From Bacillota bacterium (GTDB taxonomy: Bacteria; Bacillota; SHA-98; UBA4971), in NCBI GenBank assembly GCA_024653485.1, contig JANLFY010000003.1, positions 1 to 64,000 of the forward strand: a stretch of DNA of 64,000 bases. The letters are read 5' to 3'. Positions 1-8,270 of the stretch are shown here, piece after piece. A program made the position numbers and the translations under genes. Numbering within the stretch: the stretch's first letter is position 1; the number at the start of each line of letters is the position of its first letter. Below the pieces are notes generated by a model that saw nothing but the letters and a program-made list of their open reading frames with translations, was not told where the DNA came from and did no database searches.

Positions 1-336
1 ACGATCTCCTTCCAGGGCAAGACCTATCAGCTTCTCACACCTAATGGCGCCATCCTCCCCCTACGCCCCAAGGCTGCGATCATGGTCCTCACTCACCTGG
101 ATGGCTCCATTACCGCCCTATACGATGGCTGGCCCTATGCGCTCAAGGAATACCAGCATCCAACACAACAAGCTTCACAGCGCCCCCAACCTGAGCACAG
201 CCACCGTAAACACCTCAGTCCACCAGCTACGCACCCTTGGCGCCGCCAAGCTCTTCTCACGCCACCCAAACAGCCTACCACTAGCTCATGGCGTGAAAGG
301 CTCTATGGAGGAGGGAACATCTATGCCCAGAGGTGA
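1..336 (+). CDS. Transposase C-terminal fragment, ISNCY-like (runs off left edge)
   Basis: This frame is open from the first base of the window to a stop at 336, so about 111 C-terminal residues are visible. The residues read TISFQGKTYQLL, then a hydrophobic strand (AIMVLTHLDGSITALYDG), and the protein ends near the motif HPWRR. This layout, a small beta-rich tail followed by a Pro/Gln-rich segment and a closing HPWRR, is what I recognise from ISNCY-type transposases with an integrase core. The catalytic DDE core lies upstream of the window. It is the only clear plus-strand gene here, opposite to all its neighbours, as expected for an inserted element. Family assignment is from memory of the C-terminus alone. 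Confidence 0.68.
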   Translation, partial: TISFQGKTYQLLTPNGAILPLRPKAAIMVLTHLDGSITALYDGWPYALKEYQHPTQQASQRPQPEHSHRKHLSPPATHPWRRQALLTPPKQPTTSSWRERLYGGGNIYAQR

Positions 337-422
337 CTCGCCACGTCGCTCACGTACACATGCCCATGTGAAGCACGCCCACACACTACGCCCCCCGCCC
401 ACTCACGTCGTCGACACACCCA

Positions 423-479
423 GGGGTGACATTTTCTCAGTCCAGATGAATGTGTTTTGGGGTGACAAAATCACAGTCC
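423..479. repeat. Tandem 21-bp imperfect repeat at probable IS right end
   Basis: Two copies of a 21-bp sequence lie 36 bp apart, at 423-443 and 459-479. Both begin GGGGTGACA and end CAGTCC, and differ only in the central A/T-rich bases. The second copy is followed by TTGACAC (481-487). The position 90-150 bp after the transposase stop suggests these are transposase-binding sites at the right end of the element. The matching left end is outside the window. The stretch from 337 to 661 contains nothing else that I can support. Confidence 0.5.
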
Positions 480-661
480 GTTGACACGATCGCTGGGGTC
501 TCTCTTCTCCTGCTCGTTCACCTCAGACTCACCTACAAGAACTTTACGCTACCTCGTAGCGGTCTTCACACACTCTGCCGTATCCACGCCTCGCACGGGC
601 GCAGCCGCGCCGGCACCACCGCGCACATCCCGGGCGTCGGGCTCTTCATTGAGCTCTCCAA

Positions 662-1492
662 TCAGCGGGGCCATCTTCCGAGCGCCTTTCGGATGCTCGG
701 CAAGGCCTCGATGGCCGCCTGTTCCCCACGAGCGATGAGCTCGCGCGCCTCCCAGAACTCGATCCCCGTCGCAAACGATACGTCCGGCTCGATCACTACT
801 TCCGCCTCACCCCGCCTGAACTCGAACAACCTCATCTGCATGATGTCCAGTGTGTTCAGGACTATGTCAGCCGTGCGGGGCTTCTCCACGTGCTTGCGCT
901 CAAGTTTCGGCAACACGCTCACGGCCACTGCGACCGCTGACCTGTCGAGGACGCGGATCTGATCAACGGGCACTGGGTTCACCACGCCCCCATCCACAAG
1001 CATTCTCCCGCCGAGCTGCACAGGAACGAACACGACCGGAATCGAGATGCTGGCGCGTATGGCGTCGACGACGTCTCCGTCCCTGAGGATCGTCTCTTCT
1101 CCGGTGAGGACGTCCGCCGCGACCACGGCAAGCGGGATCTTGAGTTCTGAGAATCGAACGTTGCCGATGAAAGAGCGCAGCAGATCCTGTATTCTCTTCC
1201 CTACTATGAAGCCTTGTCTCGGGGGGATGGGGTCTATCCACGCAAGCACGGACCGTTTCGTCACGGCGAGCGCGTGCTTCTCCATTTCGGCGAGGGGCAT
1301 TCCCGCCGCATACAGCCCCCCTACTAGCGCGCCCATGCTTGCGCCGGAGAGCGCCCTGATCGGGATGCCCTCGCGCTCCAGGACCTTCAACACACCGATG
1401 TGAGCAAGCCCTCTCGCCGCACCGGAGCCGAGCGCAAGCCCGACGCCGCGCCTGAGCCTGCACCCGTGGTTCTCACCGACTCCCATTGGCAT
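662..1492 (-). CDS. Patatin-like phospholipase (RssA/YchK type)
   Basis: A 276-residue cytoplasmic patatin-fold serine hydrolase. The oxyanion-hole motif GSGAARG is at residues 22-28, the nucleophile motif GASMG at 50-54 (catalytic Ser52), and the DGG motif holding the catalytic aspartate near residue 168. Together these give a complete Ser-Asp dyad, so the enzyme should be active on acyl esters. The substrate cannot be told from sequence. The ATG at 1492 follows GAGGTGGT; a second ATG two codons later would serve equally. The gene lies 21 bp downstream of the acylphosphatase gene and is probably cotranscribed with it. The family is related to E. coli RssA and B. subtilis YlbK/YchK-like proteins. 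Confidence 0.87.
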   Translation of the reverse strand: MPMGVGENHGCRLRRGVGLALGSGAARGLAHIGVLKVLEREGIPIRALSGASMGALVGGLYAAGMPLAEMEKHALAVTKRSVLAWIDPIPPRQGFIVGKRIQDLLRSFIGNVRFSELKIPLAVVAADVLTGEETILRDGDVVDAIRASISIPVVFVPVQLGGRMLVDGGVVNPVPVDQIRVLDRSAVAVAVSVLPKLERKHVEKPRTADIVLNTLDIMQMRLFEFRRGEAEVVIEPDVSFATGIEFWEARELIARGEQAAIEALPSIRKALGRWPR

Positions 1493-1513
1493 ACCACCTC
1501 ACAAGCGGGGCTT

Positions 1514-1828
1514 TCAGCCTCGGACGGTGAAGGACACGAACTCGCCGCGGTAAGCGGACCACCGAACGTCGACGTCGTCCACCCTCGCCCATGGGGGTCC
1601 CTCGCGCAAGAGCGCGATGAGGCGCTCCACCCTGCAGAGCTCTCCCTCGATGACGAGCGCAACCGAGCCATCGTGTCGGTTCCTCACCCATCCAAGGAGG
1701 CCGAGAGATGTCGCGTGTCTCCTCGCGAACTCCCGAAAGCCGACACCTTGGACTCGGCCGGTTACCGTGATCTCGGCTCTCGTCTTGTCGCTTCCCATGC
1801 CGCGGTTCGCGGATTCCACCTCATCCAT
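1514..1828 (-). CDS. acyP: Acylphosphatase
   Basis: A small cytosolic enzyme that hydrolyses acyl phosphates such as carbamoyl or acetyl phosphate. The two family signatures are present: GRVQGVGFR (the phosphate-binding loop with its catalytic Arg) and GWVRNRHDGSV (with the catalytic Asn). The domain is full length, about 90 residues, preceded by a short extension. I place the start at the ATG at 1828. ATGs at 1861 and 1798 are also in frame, and none has a strong ribosome binding site. It is the first gene of a two-gene unit with the patatin-like hydrolase. Confidence 0.86.
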   Translation of the reverse strand: MDEVESANRGMGSDKTRAEITVTGRVQGVGFREFARRHATSLGLLGWVRNRHDGSVALVIEGELCRVERLIALLREGPPWARVDDVDVRWSAYRGEFVSFTVRG

Positions 1829-2111
1829 GGTCTTGACCCTACCCGCTGCCAGGCTCCTCATGGCTGCATTTCCATAATGTTCAAAGCGGAAATTCCCTTC
1901 AGGCGCGACTAAAATCTGCGACGCCGGGACACCACTATAACTGCCGACGGTCCCACGGCTAACGCGAGGGGATTATGGCACAAGCCATATTCTGAAGGAG
2001 AGCGCCATTTCTCACCTGTTGTGAACTTGCCTCTCCCACCTCAACTTGGCCGTCACCGTCGGCCTCGCGCTGCAGAGAAGGCTCGTGAAGACAACGGCAC
2101 GACCAGTGGGA

Positions 2112-2147
2112 CGAGAGCCGCCCGGCGTTCCTGCCAGGCGGCTCTCG
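2112..2147 (-). terminator. Strong hairpin downstream of tRNA-Pro
   Basis: An 11-bp perfect GC-rich stem (2112-2122 with 2137-2147) has a 14-nt loop. It lies about 57 nt beyond the 3' end of the tRNA gene on the same strand. No U-run follows on either strand, so it may be a Rho-type or processing structure rather than a canonical intrinsic terminator. The rest of 1829-2203 shows no gene that I can support. Confidence 0.42.
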
Positions 2148-2203
2148 GCGTATCTCTGCTGACACGTCGGTTGCAGACCGCGGAGCGCCGTCGGTACAAA
2201 GAC

Positions 2204-2281
2204 TGGTCGGAGCGGCGAGACTTGAACTCGCGACCTCCTGAACCCCATTCAGGCGCGCTAGCCAAACTGCGCCACGCCCCG
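2204..2281 (-). tRNA. tRNA-Pro (anticodon GGG)
   Basis: The 78-nt sequence folds into a full cloverleaf on the minus strand. The acceptor stem is CGGGGCG/CGCTCCG (one G-U), and the D arm has a GCGC/GCGC stem. The anticodon stem is CCTGA/TCAGG with loop ATGGGGT, giving anticodon GGG. The variable loop has 5 nt, the T arm is GCGAG/CTCGC with loop TTCAAGT, and the CCA end is encoded in the gene. It reads the CCC/CCU proline codons. Confidence 0.97.
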
Positions 2282-2322
2282 ACCCAAATCCGGCTGGCCC
2301 GCTTCTCTTGCGGTCCAACTGG

Positions 2323-2351
2323 ATTATAGCAGATCGCCGGCGTGGCCGCAA
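2323..2351 (-). promoter_or_regulatory. Sigma-A-type promoter for tRNA-Pro
   Basis: On the minus strand there is a perfect TATAAT (2323-2328), a 17-bp spacer and a weak -35 element TTGCGG (2346-2351). The predicted start is about 35 nt upstream of the mature tRNA 5' end, which fits a stable RNA transcription unit. Confidence 0.68.
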
Positions 2352-2416
2352 CCCCGAGTTTGCGTCCGCAGCTCGGTGCCGCCTTTCGACCTCCAAGAGA
2401 GCCCTGCAGCCGCAAT

Positions 2417-2692
2417 TCACTTGGCGACTGCGTCTTTGAGGGTCTTGCCTGCCTTGAAGACCGGCACCGTACGCGCGGCGATCCGAATGGTGCCCCCCGT
2501 TCTCGGATCCCTGCCGGCCCTGGCTGCTCTCCTTCTCGTCTCGAAGCTGCCAAAGCCTACTACTGATACCTTATCCCCTGCGGCCAGGGCTTCCGAGATG
2601 GACTCAAATACCGCATCGACGACTCGCGCTGAATCCTTCTTGGTGAAACCGGTCTTGGCTGCGACCTTGTCAACCAGTTCCGTCTTCGTCAT
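2417..2692 (-). CDS. hup: HU-family DNA-binding protein
   Basis: A 91-residue histone-like nucleoid protein that bends DNA as a dimer. The N-terminus [11 protein letters not shown], the core [13 protein letters not shown] and the arm motif [20 protein letters not shown] are the HU signatures in the right order. The start at 2692 is set by an AAGGAGG ribosome binding site 8 bp upstream. An upstream in-frame start exists but would add 13 unrelated residues and lacks a site. The arm has RTGGTI where most HU proteins have NPQTG-type residues, a modest difference at the DNA-intercalating tip. It is followed at a distance by the divergently regulated tRNA unit on the same strand. Confidence 0.95.
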   Translation of the reverse strand: MTKTELVDKVAAKTGFTKKDSARVVDAVFESISEALAAGDKVSVVGFGSFETRRRAARAGRDPRTGGTIRIAARTVPVFKAGKTLKDAVAK

Positions 2693-2746
2693 TCCGGAAA
2701 CCTCCTTTCGCAGGTATGTTGCCCACTTCAAGCAGGATTTATAAAG

Positions 2747-2771
2747 GGCGGGCCGCCAAGTGCGGCCCGCC
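2747..2771 (-). terminator. Intrinsic terminator after spoIVA
   Basis: A 10-bp perfect stem GGCGGGCCGC (2747-2756 with 2762-2771) with a 5-nt loop is followed on the minus strand by CTTTATAAAT. It lies 50 nt after the spoIVA stop codon and just upstream of hup, so it separates the sporulation gene from the constitutive one. Confidence 0.7.
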
Positions 2772-2820
2772 TCGGGGATTCTCCGTCTTTCCCTTGCGTT
2801 CTTCCAGACGATGCTAAGCG

Positions 2821-4299
2821 CTATAATATGATGCAGATGAGCCCGCCACTGCCCTCATTGACGATCTTCTGAAGAGTCTCCTGAAGTTTCTGTTGCGCGT
2901 TCTCCGGCATTCTATAGAGCTTGCTCTCGATGCCCTCTTTCACCAGCTCGTGCAGGGACTTCCCCAGGAAGTCCGTGTTCCAAATGCGATCGGGGTCCTT
3001 CTCGAACTCCTCCGATAGTCGCCTGACCAGCTCCTCCCCTTGCCTTTCCGTCCCCACGTTCGTCGTGACCTCTGTCTCGATGTTCGCCCTGATCATATGG
3101 ATGGACGGGGCCGACGCCTTGAGCCTCACGCCGAACCGGCTGCCCTGCCTGATGAGCTCCGGCTCCTCGAACGTGAGCTCATCGAGGAGCGGCATCACTA
3201 TGCCGTACCCAAGCTCACGCGCGTCTCGCAAGCCATCGGCTATCTTGTCGTACTCCCTCTTTGCCGTGGATAGCTCCTTCATAAGCCGCAGGAGATGGTG
3301 ATCGCTCTCTACCTCGAGACCGCTCACTTCCTGGAGTACCTGGAAGAACAGGCTCCTCGGCGCGTCCAGGTCGATGACCACTGAGCCTGTGCCCAATTCC
3401 ATCTTCGTGAGATCCGCCGAGGATACGAACTCCTCTCCGGACAGCCTGTTCACGACGGTGTGGATATCGCGTATCCTCTTGACTTCCTTCACCGTCGTGA
3501 CGACGGCTTCCTGGAACCTCTGCCTTGCCCAGTGATCCTCTGCAAGCTCACCCAGCCAGACAGGCAGCCGCACGCTCACCTCGCGAACAGGGAACTCGTA
3601 GAGCACTTCGCGCAAGACACCCTTGACGTCCTCCACGTCCATACGCATGCAGTCGAGGGGGATGACCGGTACCTGGTACTTTTGGGACAAGTCGGTGGCA
3701 AGGTCCTTAGCCTCTCTCGACCACGGTGCCACAGAGTTGAGGATCGCGACGAAAGGCTTGCGCAGCTGGCGCAGCTCCGCTATGACCCGCTCTTCCGCCT
3801 GCGCGTAATTCTCCCTCGGGATCTCGGTGATCGAGCCGTCCGTCAGTACGACCAGGCCGATGGTCGAGTGGTCCGCTATCACCTTTCTCGTTCCGAACTC
3901 GGCCGCGTCCTCGAACGGGATTTCGTAGTCGAACCACGGCGTCACGACCATCCTCGGGCCGGCTTCGTCCTCGTACCCGAGCGCTCCCCTCACCGTGTAG
4001 CCGACACAATCAACGAGCCTGACCCGGACCTTGACGTTGTCTTCGAGCTCGACTTCCACGGCCTCGCTGGGCACGAACTTGGGCTCGGTGGTCATGATGG
4101 TCCTTCCGCCACCGCTCTGCGGGAGTTCGTCCACAGAACGCTGTTTGTCGTACATGTCGGAGATGTTCGGAAGTACCAGGAGGTCCATGAAACGTTTGAT
4201 GAACGTGGACTTGCCCGTTCTGACCGGCCCGACCACTCCGATGTAGATATCGCCGCCAGTTCGTGTGGCGATGTCCTGGAAGATGTCGAACGTCTCCAT
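2821..4299 (-). CDS. spoIVA: Stage IV sporulation protein A, spore coat basement-layer ATPase
   Basis: A 492-residue protein, the same length as B. subtilis SpoIVA, that polymerises around the forespore using ATP and anchors the coat. The N-terminus [17 protein letters not shown] and the Walker A GPVRTGKS (residues 24-31, Lys30) are present. The segments [24 protein letters not shown] and the hydrophobic C-terminal end are all conserved; the C-terminus binds SpoVM at the membrane. The start at 4299 has GGGAGG about 8 bp upstream, and a longer in-frame start at 4320 is rejected on homology. It is a single-gene unit with a terminator behind it and a possible sigma-E promoter in front. It shows the organism makes classical endospores. 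Confidence 0.97.
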   Translation of the reverse strand: METFDIFQDIATRTGGDIYIGVVGPVRTGKSTFIKRFMDLLVLPNISDMYDKQRSVDELPQSGGGRTIMTTEPKFVPSEAVEVELEDNVKVRVRLVDCVGYTVRGALGYEDEAGPRMVVTPWFDYEIPFEDAAEFGTRKVIADHSTIGLVVLTDGSITEIPRENYAQAEERVIAELRQLRKPFVAILNSVAPWSREAKDLATDLSQKYQVPVIPLDCMRMDVEDVKGVLREVLYEFPVREVSVRLPVWLGELAEDHWARQRFQEAVVTTVKEVKRIRDIHTVVNRLSGEEFVSSADLTKMELGTGSVVIDLDAPRSLFFQVLQEVSGLEVESDHHLLRLMKELSTAKREYDKIADGLRDARELGYGIVMPLLDELTFEEPELIRQGSRFGVRLKASAPSIHMIRANIETEVTTNVGTERQGEELVRRLSEEFEKDPDRIWNTDFLGKSLHELVKEGIESKLYRMPENAQQKLQETLQKIVNEGSGGLICIIL

Positions 4300-4344
4300 A
4301 CCGGCTCCCTCCCCCGGCACCGGGTCGCACCCGGCTTTCAGAAT

Positions 4345-4376
4345 AATGTATATGAGCGGAGGGAGCGATTATTACC
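4345..4376 (-). promoter_or_regulatory. Candidate sigma-E promoter of spoIVA
   Basis: On the minus strand, GGTAATAA (4369-4376) and CATATACATT (4345-4354) lie about 14 bp apart, roughly 50 bp before the spoIVA start. They resemble the mother-cell sigma-E elements (-35 like GTCATATT, -10 like CATACAAT), the known class for spoIVA in Bacillus. The match is imperfect. Confidence 0.4.
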
Positions 4377-4526
4377 CAGGCTCCCAAAATCGTGGACGGA
4401 CACCCGCTCAAGTGGCTTGCGCCGGAACCGTCGGAGTGAAGGGTGAAGGCGGGTCATGCGCCGCGCTTCGGGAGACCATGGCGGGCCAGCCCGGTCAGGT
4501 GCTGCTATTGCAAGGCCGCCGGTGTC

Positions 4527-5090
4527 CTACGAATTGCCCTTGATCAAGGAGAACGCCTCGGCTCTCGCCGCAACGTCCTTCCGGAATAGTCCTCGCACCG
4601 CGGAGGTCACGGCGATGCTTCCCGGCTTGGTCACGCCTCGCATGGACATGCACATGTGCTCTGCTTCTATCACCACCACGACCCCGTGAGGTTTCAGAGC
4701 CTCGTCTATCATGTCCGCGATCTCGCTTGTGAGCCTCTCCTGCAGCTGGGGACGCCTTGCGACCGTCTCGACCACTCGCGCGAGCTTGCTCAGCCCCACG
4801 ACTCGCCCCCCCTTGGGCAGGTAGGCCACGTGAGCCTTCCCGTGGAATGGCAAGAGGTGATGCTCGCACATGGAGTAAAATGGGATGTCCTTGATGATGA
4901 CCATCTCCTCATGGTGCTCGTTGAACAGGGGTGTGAGAAGGTCACGAGGGTTCTTGCCGATTCCACAGAAGATCTCCTCGTACATCCGTGCTATCCTGCG
5001 GGGCGTCTCTCGGAGACCCTCACGGTCCGGATCCTCCCCGATTGCCTCGAGGATCTCTCTGACAGCGCGCATGATCCTTGCTTCGTCCAA
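4527..5090 (-). CDS. folE: GTP cyclohydrolase I
   Basis: A 187-residue enzyme that converts GTP to 7,8-dihydroneopterin triphosphate, the entry to folate (and possibly queuosine/pterin) synthesis. The zinc-site motif [10 protein letters not shown], the GKAHVAYLP strand, the catalytic-pocket QERLT and the second zinc Cys in [11 protein letters not shown] are present, so this is the canonical zinc-dependent type IA enzyme. The ATG at 5090 has AGGAG-type sites upstream. No other folate gene is adjacent; it lies between spoIVA and a nuclease gene and is probably its own unit. Confidence 0.97.
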   Translation of the reverse strand: MDEARIMRAVREILEAIGEDPDREGLRETPRRIARMYEEIFCGIGKNPRDLLTPLFNEHHEEMVIIKDIPFYSMCEHHLLPFHGKAHVAYLPKGGRVVGLSKLARVVETVARRPQLQERLTSEIADMIDEALKPHGVVVVIEAEHMCMSMRGVTKPGSIAVTSAVRGLFRKDVAARAEAFSLIKGNS

Positions 5091-5233
5091 TCTCCTGTAC
5101 CTCCTGATGTACGTCGCTATATAGGTCGCTCGCAGCGGGTGGCCTGAGCGCCGGGCGCACTCCCGCGCCTTGCCACGTTGCCCGCTCGTCCCCGACGCGC
5201 GCCTCGCGCCCGGGACGGCATCCCAACTCGAAG

Positions 5234-6163
5234 CTACGAGCCTCCGGACCTAACGTCCAAAATGGTCTCGAGAACGAGCGCAAGCGCATGAAGGTCCATG
5301 GCGTTGTGCTCAAGGATGGGACGTATGAGGGCGGGATTCCGGCTTCTCACGAACTCGTGGTACGCCTCTGGAATCAAGGCCCCCGGGATGTCGCCGTGGC
5401 GCTCGTACCCGAGTAGGTGCGCGGCCACCGTCACGAGCCTGCAATCCGGCAGCACGTCCCGATAGAGGCGGCGCACCACCCTGAGCAAGTCCACGTGGAG
5501 TTCGCACGACACGCATTCCATGCCATGAAAGGCCATTCGGTCCCGAATGTAGGGAAGATCGAACCTGTGTCCGTTGTAGGTCGCTACCACCTGGACCTTG
5601 TCCAGCTCGTCTCTGACTGCCGACAGCACGGCGGCCTCCTCTTCGTATGATCTGGCGAGATACTGCCGCAGGAACACCCCGCGATCCTCGCAAAACCCCA
5701 TGATTCCCACGAGAAAGAGCGGCTGCGTGCTATAGAGTCCTGTGGTCTCGATGTCCACGAACGCTATCGCGGTCTCTGGATAGTGCGTCAAGAGGTCCAG
5801 CTCAGATGCTCCGCACCTCAAGAGCGTCTTGCGGTCGCCGTTCTCGATGGCTTCCAGCATGGCTCGTGCTGCCGTGCCCCAGCGCGAGTGCTGGCACAGG
5901 CGCGCGAGATCGCTGTAGCCCTGGGCCTTCAGTTTCTCCTCGGTTCTCGGTCCGACACCCCGCAGAAGCTTGAGGTTACGTCGAAGGCTCTCTCGACCGC
6001 GCCCCGGCGACACATACACCGGAGGCAACGTGCGCCGGGCGACGTAGTAGTCTCCCTCTCCCAAGAGGTCATCTGCGGGCCTCGGCCATGTGGTCACTGT
6101 CCTCTCTCCCACTTCTTCTCCCTTGCTCTCCCTCTTCGCGATCGGTTCCACCCTTCGCCGCAC
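5234..6163 (-). CDS. YprB-like RNase H-fold exonuclease with helix-hairpin-helix segment
   Basis: A 309-residue protein. Residues around 65-90 hold a helix-hairpin-helix-like motif ([20 protein letters not shown]) that often binds nucleic acid. From about 130 onward is an RNase H-like DEDD exonuclease domain: the first acidic motif is FVDIETTGL, the second [10 protein letters not shown], and the third is the C-terminal HNAMDLHAL. All four metal-binding acidic residues therefore appear present. It matches the YprB/predicted exonuclease family of Bacillota, for which the substrate is not established. The start at 6163 gives a basic, poorly conserved N-terminus that may be too long. Confidence 0.8.
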   Translation of the reverse strand: MRRRVEPIAKRESKGEEVGERTVTTWPRPADDLLGEGDYYVARRTLPPVYVSPGRGRESLRRNLKLLRGVGPRTEEKLKAQGYSDLARLCQHSRWGTAARAMLEAIENGDRKTLLRCGASELDLLTHYPETAIAFVDIETTGLYSTQPLFLVGIMGFCEDRGVFLRQYLARSYEEEAAVLSAVRDELDKVQVVATYNGHRFDLPYIRDRMAFHGMECVSCELHVDLLRVVRRLYRDVLPDCRLVTVAAHLLGYERHGDIPGALIPEAYHEFVRSRNPALIRPILEHNAMDLHALALVLETILDVRSGGS

Positions 6164-6225
6164 GGCGGCAACGTCGCATAAAACATTCGCTATGCAGCCG
6201 TGGAACCCTCCCCCAAAGGAAAGGC

Positions 6226-6259
6226 GACGGGGCCGGCCGTCCGCGCGACCGACCCCGTC
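6226..6259 (-). terminator. Possible terminator after the small unknown gene
   Basis: Stem GACGGGG (6226-6232) pairs with CCCCGTC (6253-6259), extended inside by CGG/CCG. On the minus strand it is followed by the pyrimidine-rich GCCTTTCCTTT. It lies about 75 nt beyond the stop of the small unknown gene. The U-run is interrupted, so function is uncertain. Confidence 0.4.
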
Positions 6260-6334
6260 TGCGGCCTCATCCCAGACTCCAGAACCCCACGTGCGGCTTA
6301 CGCGCGCGCCAGCTCTTCAGCCCTTTGGCCAGGA

Positions 6335-6583
6335 TTAGTGATAACCGGAGTCTGCACCCCGCGAAGGCTGCGCCATGTGGTGTTTCTGCTTGAAGTCCTC
6401 CGAGAACGTGCTGGAAAAGTGAATTACATACCCGGAATCGAGCGTGATGAGGACCTCCTCCCAGTACCCCGGGTCTTGCGGTCCCGCCGCGCTCGTGCGC
6501 ACGTCCACGCCCACAATGACTGTGCCCACCACATTCTGCCGGAACCCTTCGATATCGTCAATCAGATAGCAGGCCACGGCCAT
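6335..6583 (-). CDS. Hypothetical protein, about 82 residues
   Basis: I do not recognise this protein. It fills a gap between the YprB-like and DUF4139 genes. It has a balanced, protein-like composition with alternating hydrophobic strands (VVGTVIVGVDV, VLITLDSGYVIHF) and no membrane segment or signal peptide. GGGAGGG lies directly before the ATG at 6583, better spaced for the in-frame GTG at 6577, so either may be the true start. It could be a small beta-rich protein. It is probably cotranscribed with the DUF4139 gene upstream. Confidence 0.5.
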   Translation of the reverse strand: MAVACYLIDDIEGFRQNVVGTVIVGVDVRTSAAGPQDPGYWEEVLITLDSGYVIHFSSTFSEDFKQKHHMAQPSRGADSGYH

Positions 6584-6685
6584 CCCTCCCTGATTGATCT
6601 CACTTCCAGTGTCCGGCACCCACCGGCCAGCGGGTGTGCGCCTGCGTCCTCCGACGCCGTTCGCGCTACTATCCTATTTGCGGGC

Positions 6686-8137
6686 CTAGTCAGCGATGAC
6701 GCGAACCCGGTACAGGATTTCGCCCTCCTTGCCCTTGGGCACCTTGATCTTGAACGCGGCCGTGTTCGCGTCCAGTTTCTGGTACGACGTGGGGACACAG
6801 CTCAGAATGGCCCATTCACCGTAGAACCTCTCGATGACCGTGATCTCCACATCTTCGTCCTTGTGGTTGCGCAGTCTGATACAGCACGCTTCCTCGTAAG
6901 AGCTCGGCCCGGTCTTCTTGTAGTCGGTGACCAGCCGTTCGCCCACTATGTCAAAAGCGTTGCCGACATAGAGCTCGACGGTCTCATCCCGCGGCGTGTG
7001 TGCTATCTTGTCTTCACCAACGAATGCCAGGCTCCCGTCGGCAGACGCCTTGTACACGCGCACCTGCCCCGCCGGAAGCGGGATTCCCAGCCTTGCATCG
7101 GTTTTGTTCTGGAACTGCACGATGACCTTGACGTCCCCGGTCTCCTTCTGTCCCGCGTATTTCTCGTACTCGGGGGAGCGTCGCGGACTTTCGAACACGT
7201 ACAGTTTCTTCACGGGCACGTTCGACGCCGAGAGCAGCTCGATCTGCTTCGACTGGTTGTCCTGCACTGTGGTGCGGCGCCCGAGCTCGTAAGAGTGGTA
7301 TTCGAAAAGCGGCTGCTCTCGGAATGCGTCAACGGCAAGCGTGGTCGCCAAGAGTCCTGCCGTCGCCTTGAAGGCCGCCTCCGGCTCGGCCGCACGCACC
7401 CCACCCGCCACGAGTCTCAGGGAGGCATTGCGGAACGTCGCTCCGCTCTCGTTGTCCAACGTGACCCACCCGTCGAGGGCGACGTGCTTCTCCGCCGGGT
7501 CCAGCACGCAGGCGTAATTCGCTCGCCAGCCAAGGCCCTCCGCGAGATAGGTCACCCCTATCACGTGGCTGCCGTCTGATTTCGCGTCCACGAGCCACGA
7601 GAGGGTTGGGCGCAGGAAGAGACCTGAGGGCAACGAAGGGAGCTCTACCTCACCCAGCGGGTCGAGAAGGATCTTCCCGTCCATCTCGACCGTGAGCCTG
7701 CCTTGAGGGTCAACGGCCAGAAGACGGGCCGGGCGCACGACGCCGTCGCGGTTCAACCCTATCTCCTTGCCTACATACTTCTCGAGGAGACCGACCCTGC
7801 TCGCGAGGTCGTACTCAAAACTCTGCTCGATGACGTTGAGATCGCCTGGTGCGGTGAGCGACCTGAGACGGACCGATGACGAGTCCAGCTCTTTGGGGAC
7901 GTCGGGGAAGCACAAGAGGTTGAGGCCTTTCGCGAGCGAGACCACGCGCTCCTCCCGAACCAATGCAAGGCCGCTGCTATAGACTGTAAGCGACACGTTC
8001 CTTTGGTGATCGAGAGCCGCCTCCGCTACTTCCACGCGCGCTTCCTGCGCGAACGCCAGGCCTGGAGCGACACACGCCGTTGCGGCTATCAAAGCAAGCA
8101 CTACGAACAAACGAGGGCTCCATCTTTCACGCAGCAC
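6686..8137 (-). CDS. Secreted DUF4139-domain protein
   Basis: A 483-residue protein with an N-terminal signal peptide: basic MLRERW, a hydrophobic stretch, and probable cleavage near AFAQ-E (residue 31). The body is rich in beta strands and matches the DUF4139 family: LTVYSSGLALVREER near the N-terminus, a central conserved region (VTYLAEGLGWRANYACVLD, VTLDNESGATFRNASLRLVAGG) and a C-terminal region with IRLRNHKDEDVEITVIERFYG. It should be exported; its role is unknown for the whole family. The GTG at 8137 is preceded by GGAGGGAG at good spacing. Confidence 0.85.
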   Translation of the reverse strand: MLRERWSPRLFVVLALIAATACVAPGLAFAQEARVEVAEAALDHQRNVSLTVYSSGLALVREERVVSLAKGLNLLCFPDVPKELDSSSVRLRSLTAPGDLNVIEQSFEYDLASRVGLLEKYVGKEIGLNRDGVVRPARLLAVDPQGRLTVEMDGKILLDPLGEVELPSLPSGLFLRPTLSWLVDAKSDGSHVIGVTYLAEGLGWRANYACVLDPAEKHVALDGWVTLDNESGATFRNASLRLVAGGVRAAEPEAAFKATAGLLATTLAVDAFREQPLFEYHSYELGRRTTVQDNQSKQIELLSASNVPVKKLYVFESPRRSPEYEKYAGQKETGDVKVIVQFQNKTDARLGIPLPAGQVRVYKASADGSLAFVGEDKIAHTPRDETVELYVGNAFDIVGERLVTDYKKTGPSSYEEACCIRLRNHKDEDVEITVIERFYGEWAILSCVPTSYQKLDANTAAFKIKVPKGKEGEILYRVRVIAD

Positions 8138-8270
8138 TCCATCTCCCTCCTCTCAGCTGTCTACGCTGTCTGCGTCTAGTGTGCGTTGCGTCTGCGCCAC
8201 GGGAAGGGCTTCCATACGAGCGCGAGGAATCGTTCCCAAGGGCGGCCACCACCCACCCGAGCGTTTCTCG

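Noticed and set aside
6200-7579. Long plus-strand open frame (459 residues) opposite the DUF4139 gene
   Set aside because: It is the antisense shadow of a gene with a signal peptide, conserved domain and ribosome binding site; it has no recognisable domain and an Arg/His-rich composition typical of antisense GC-rich frames.
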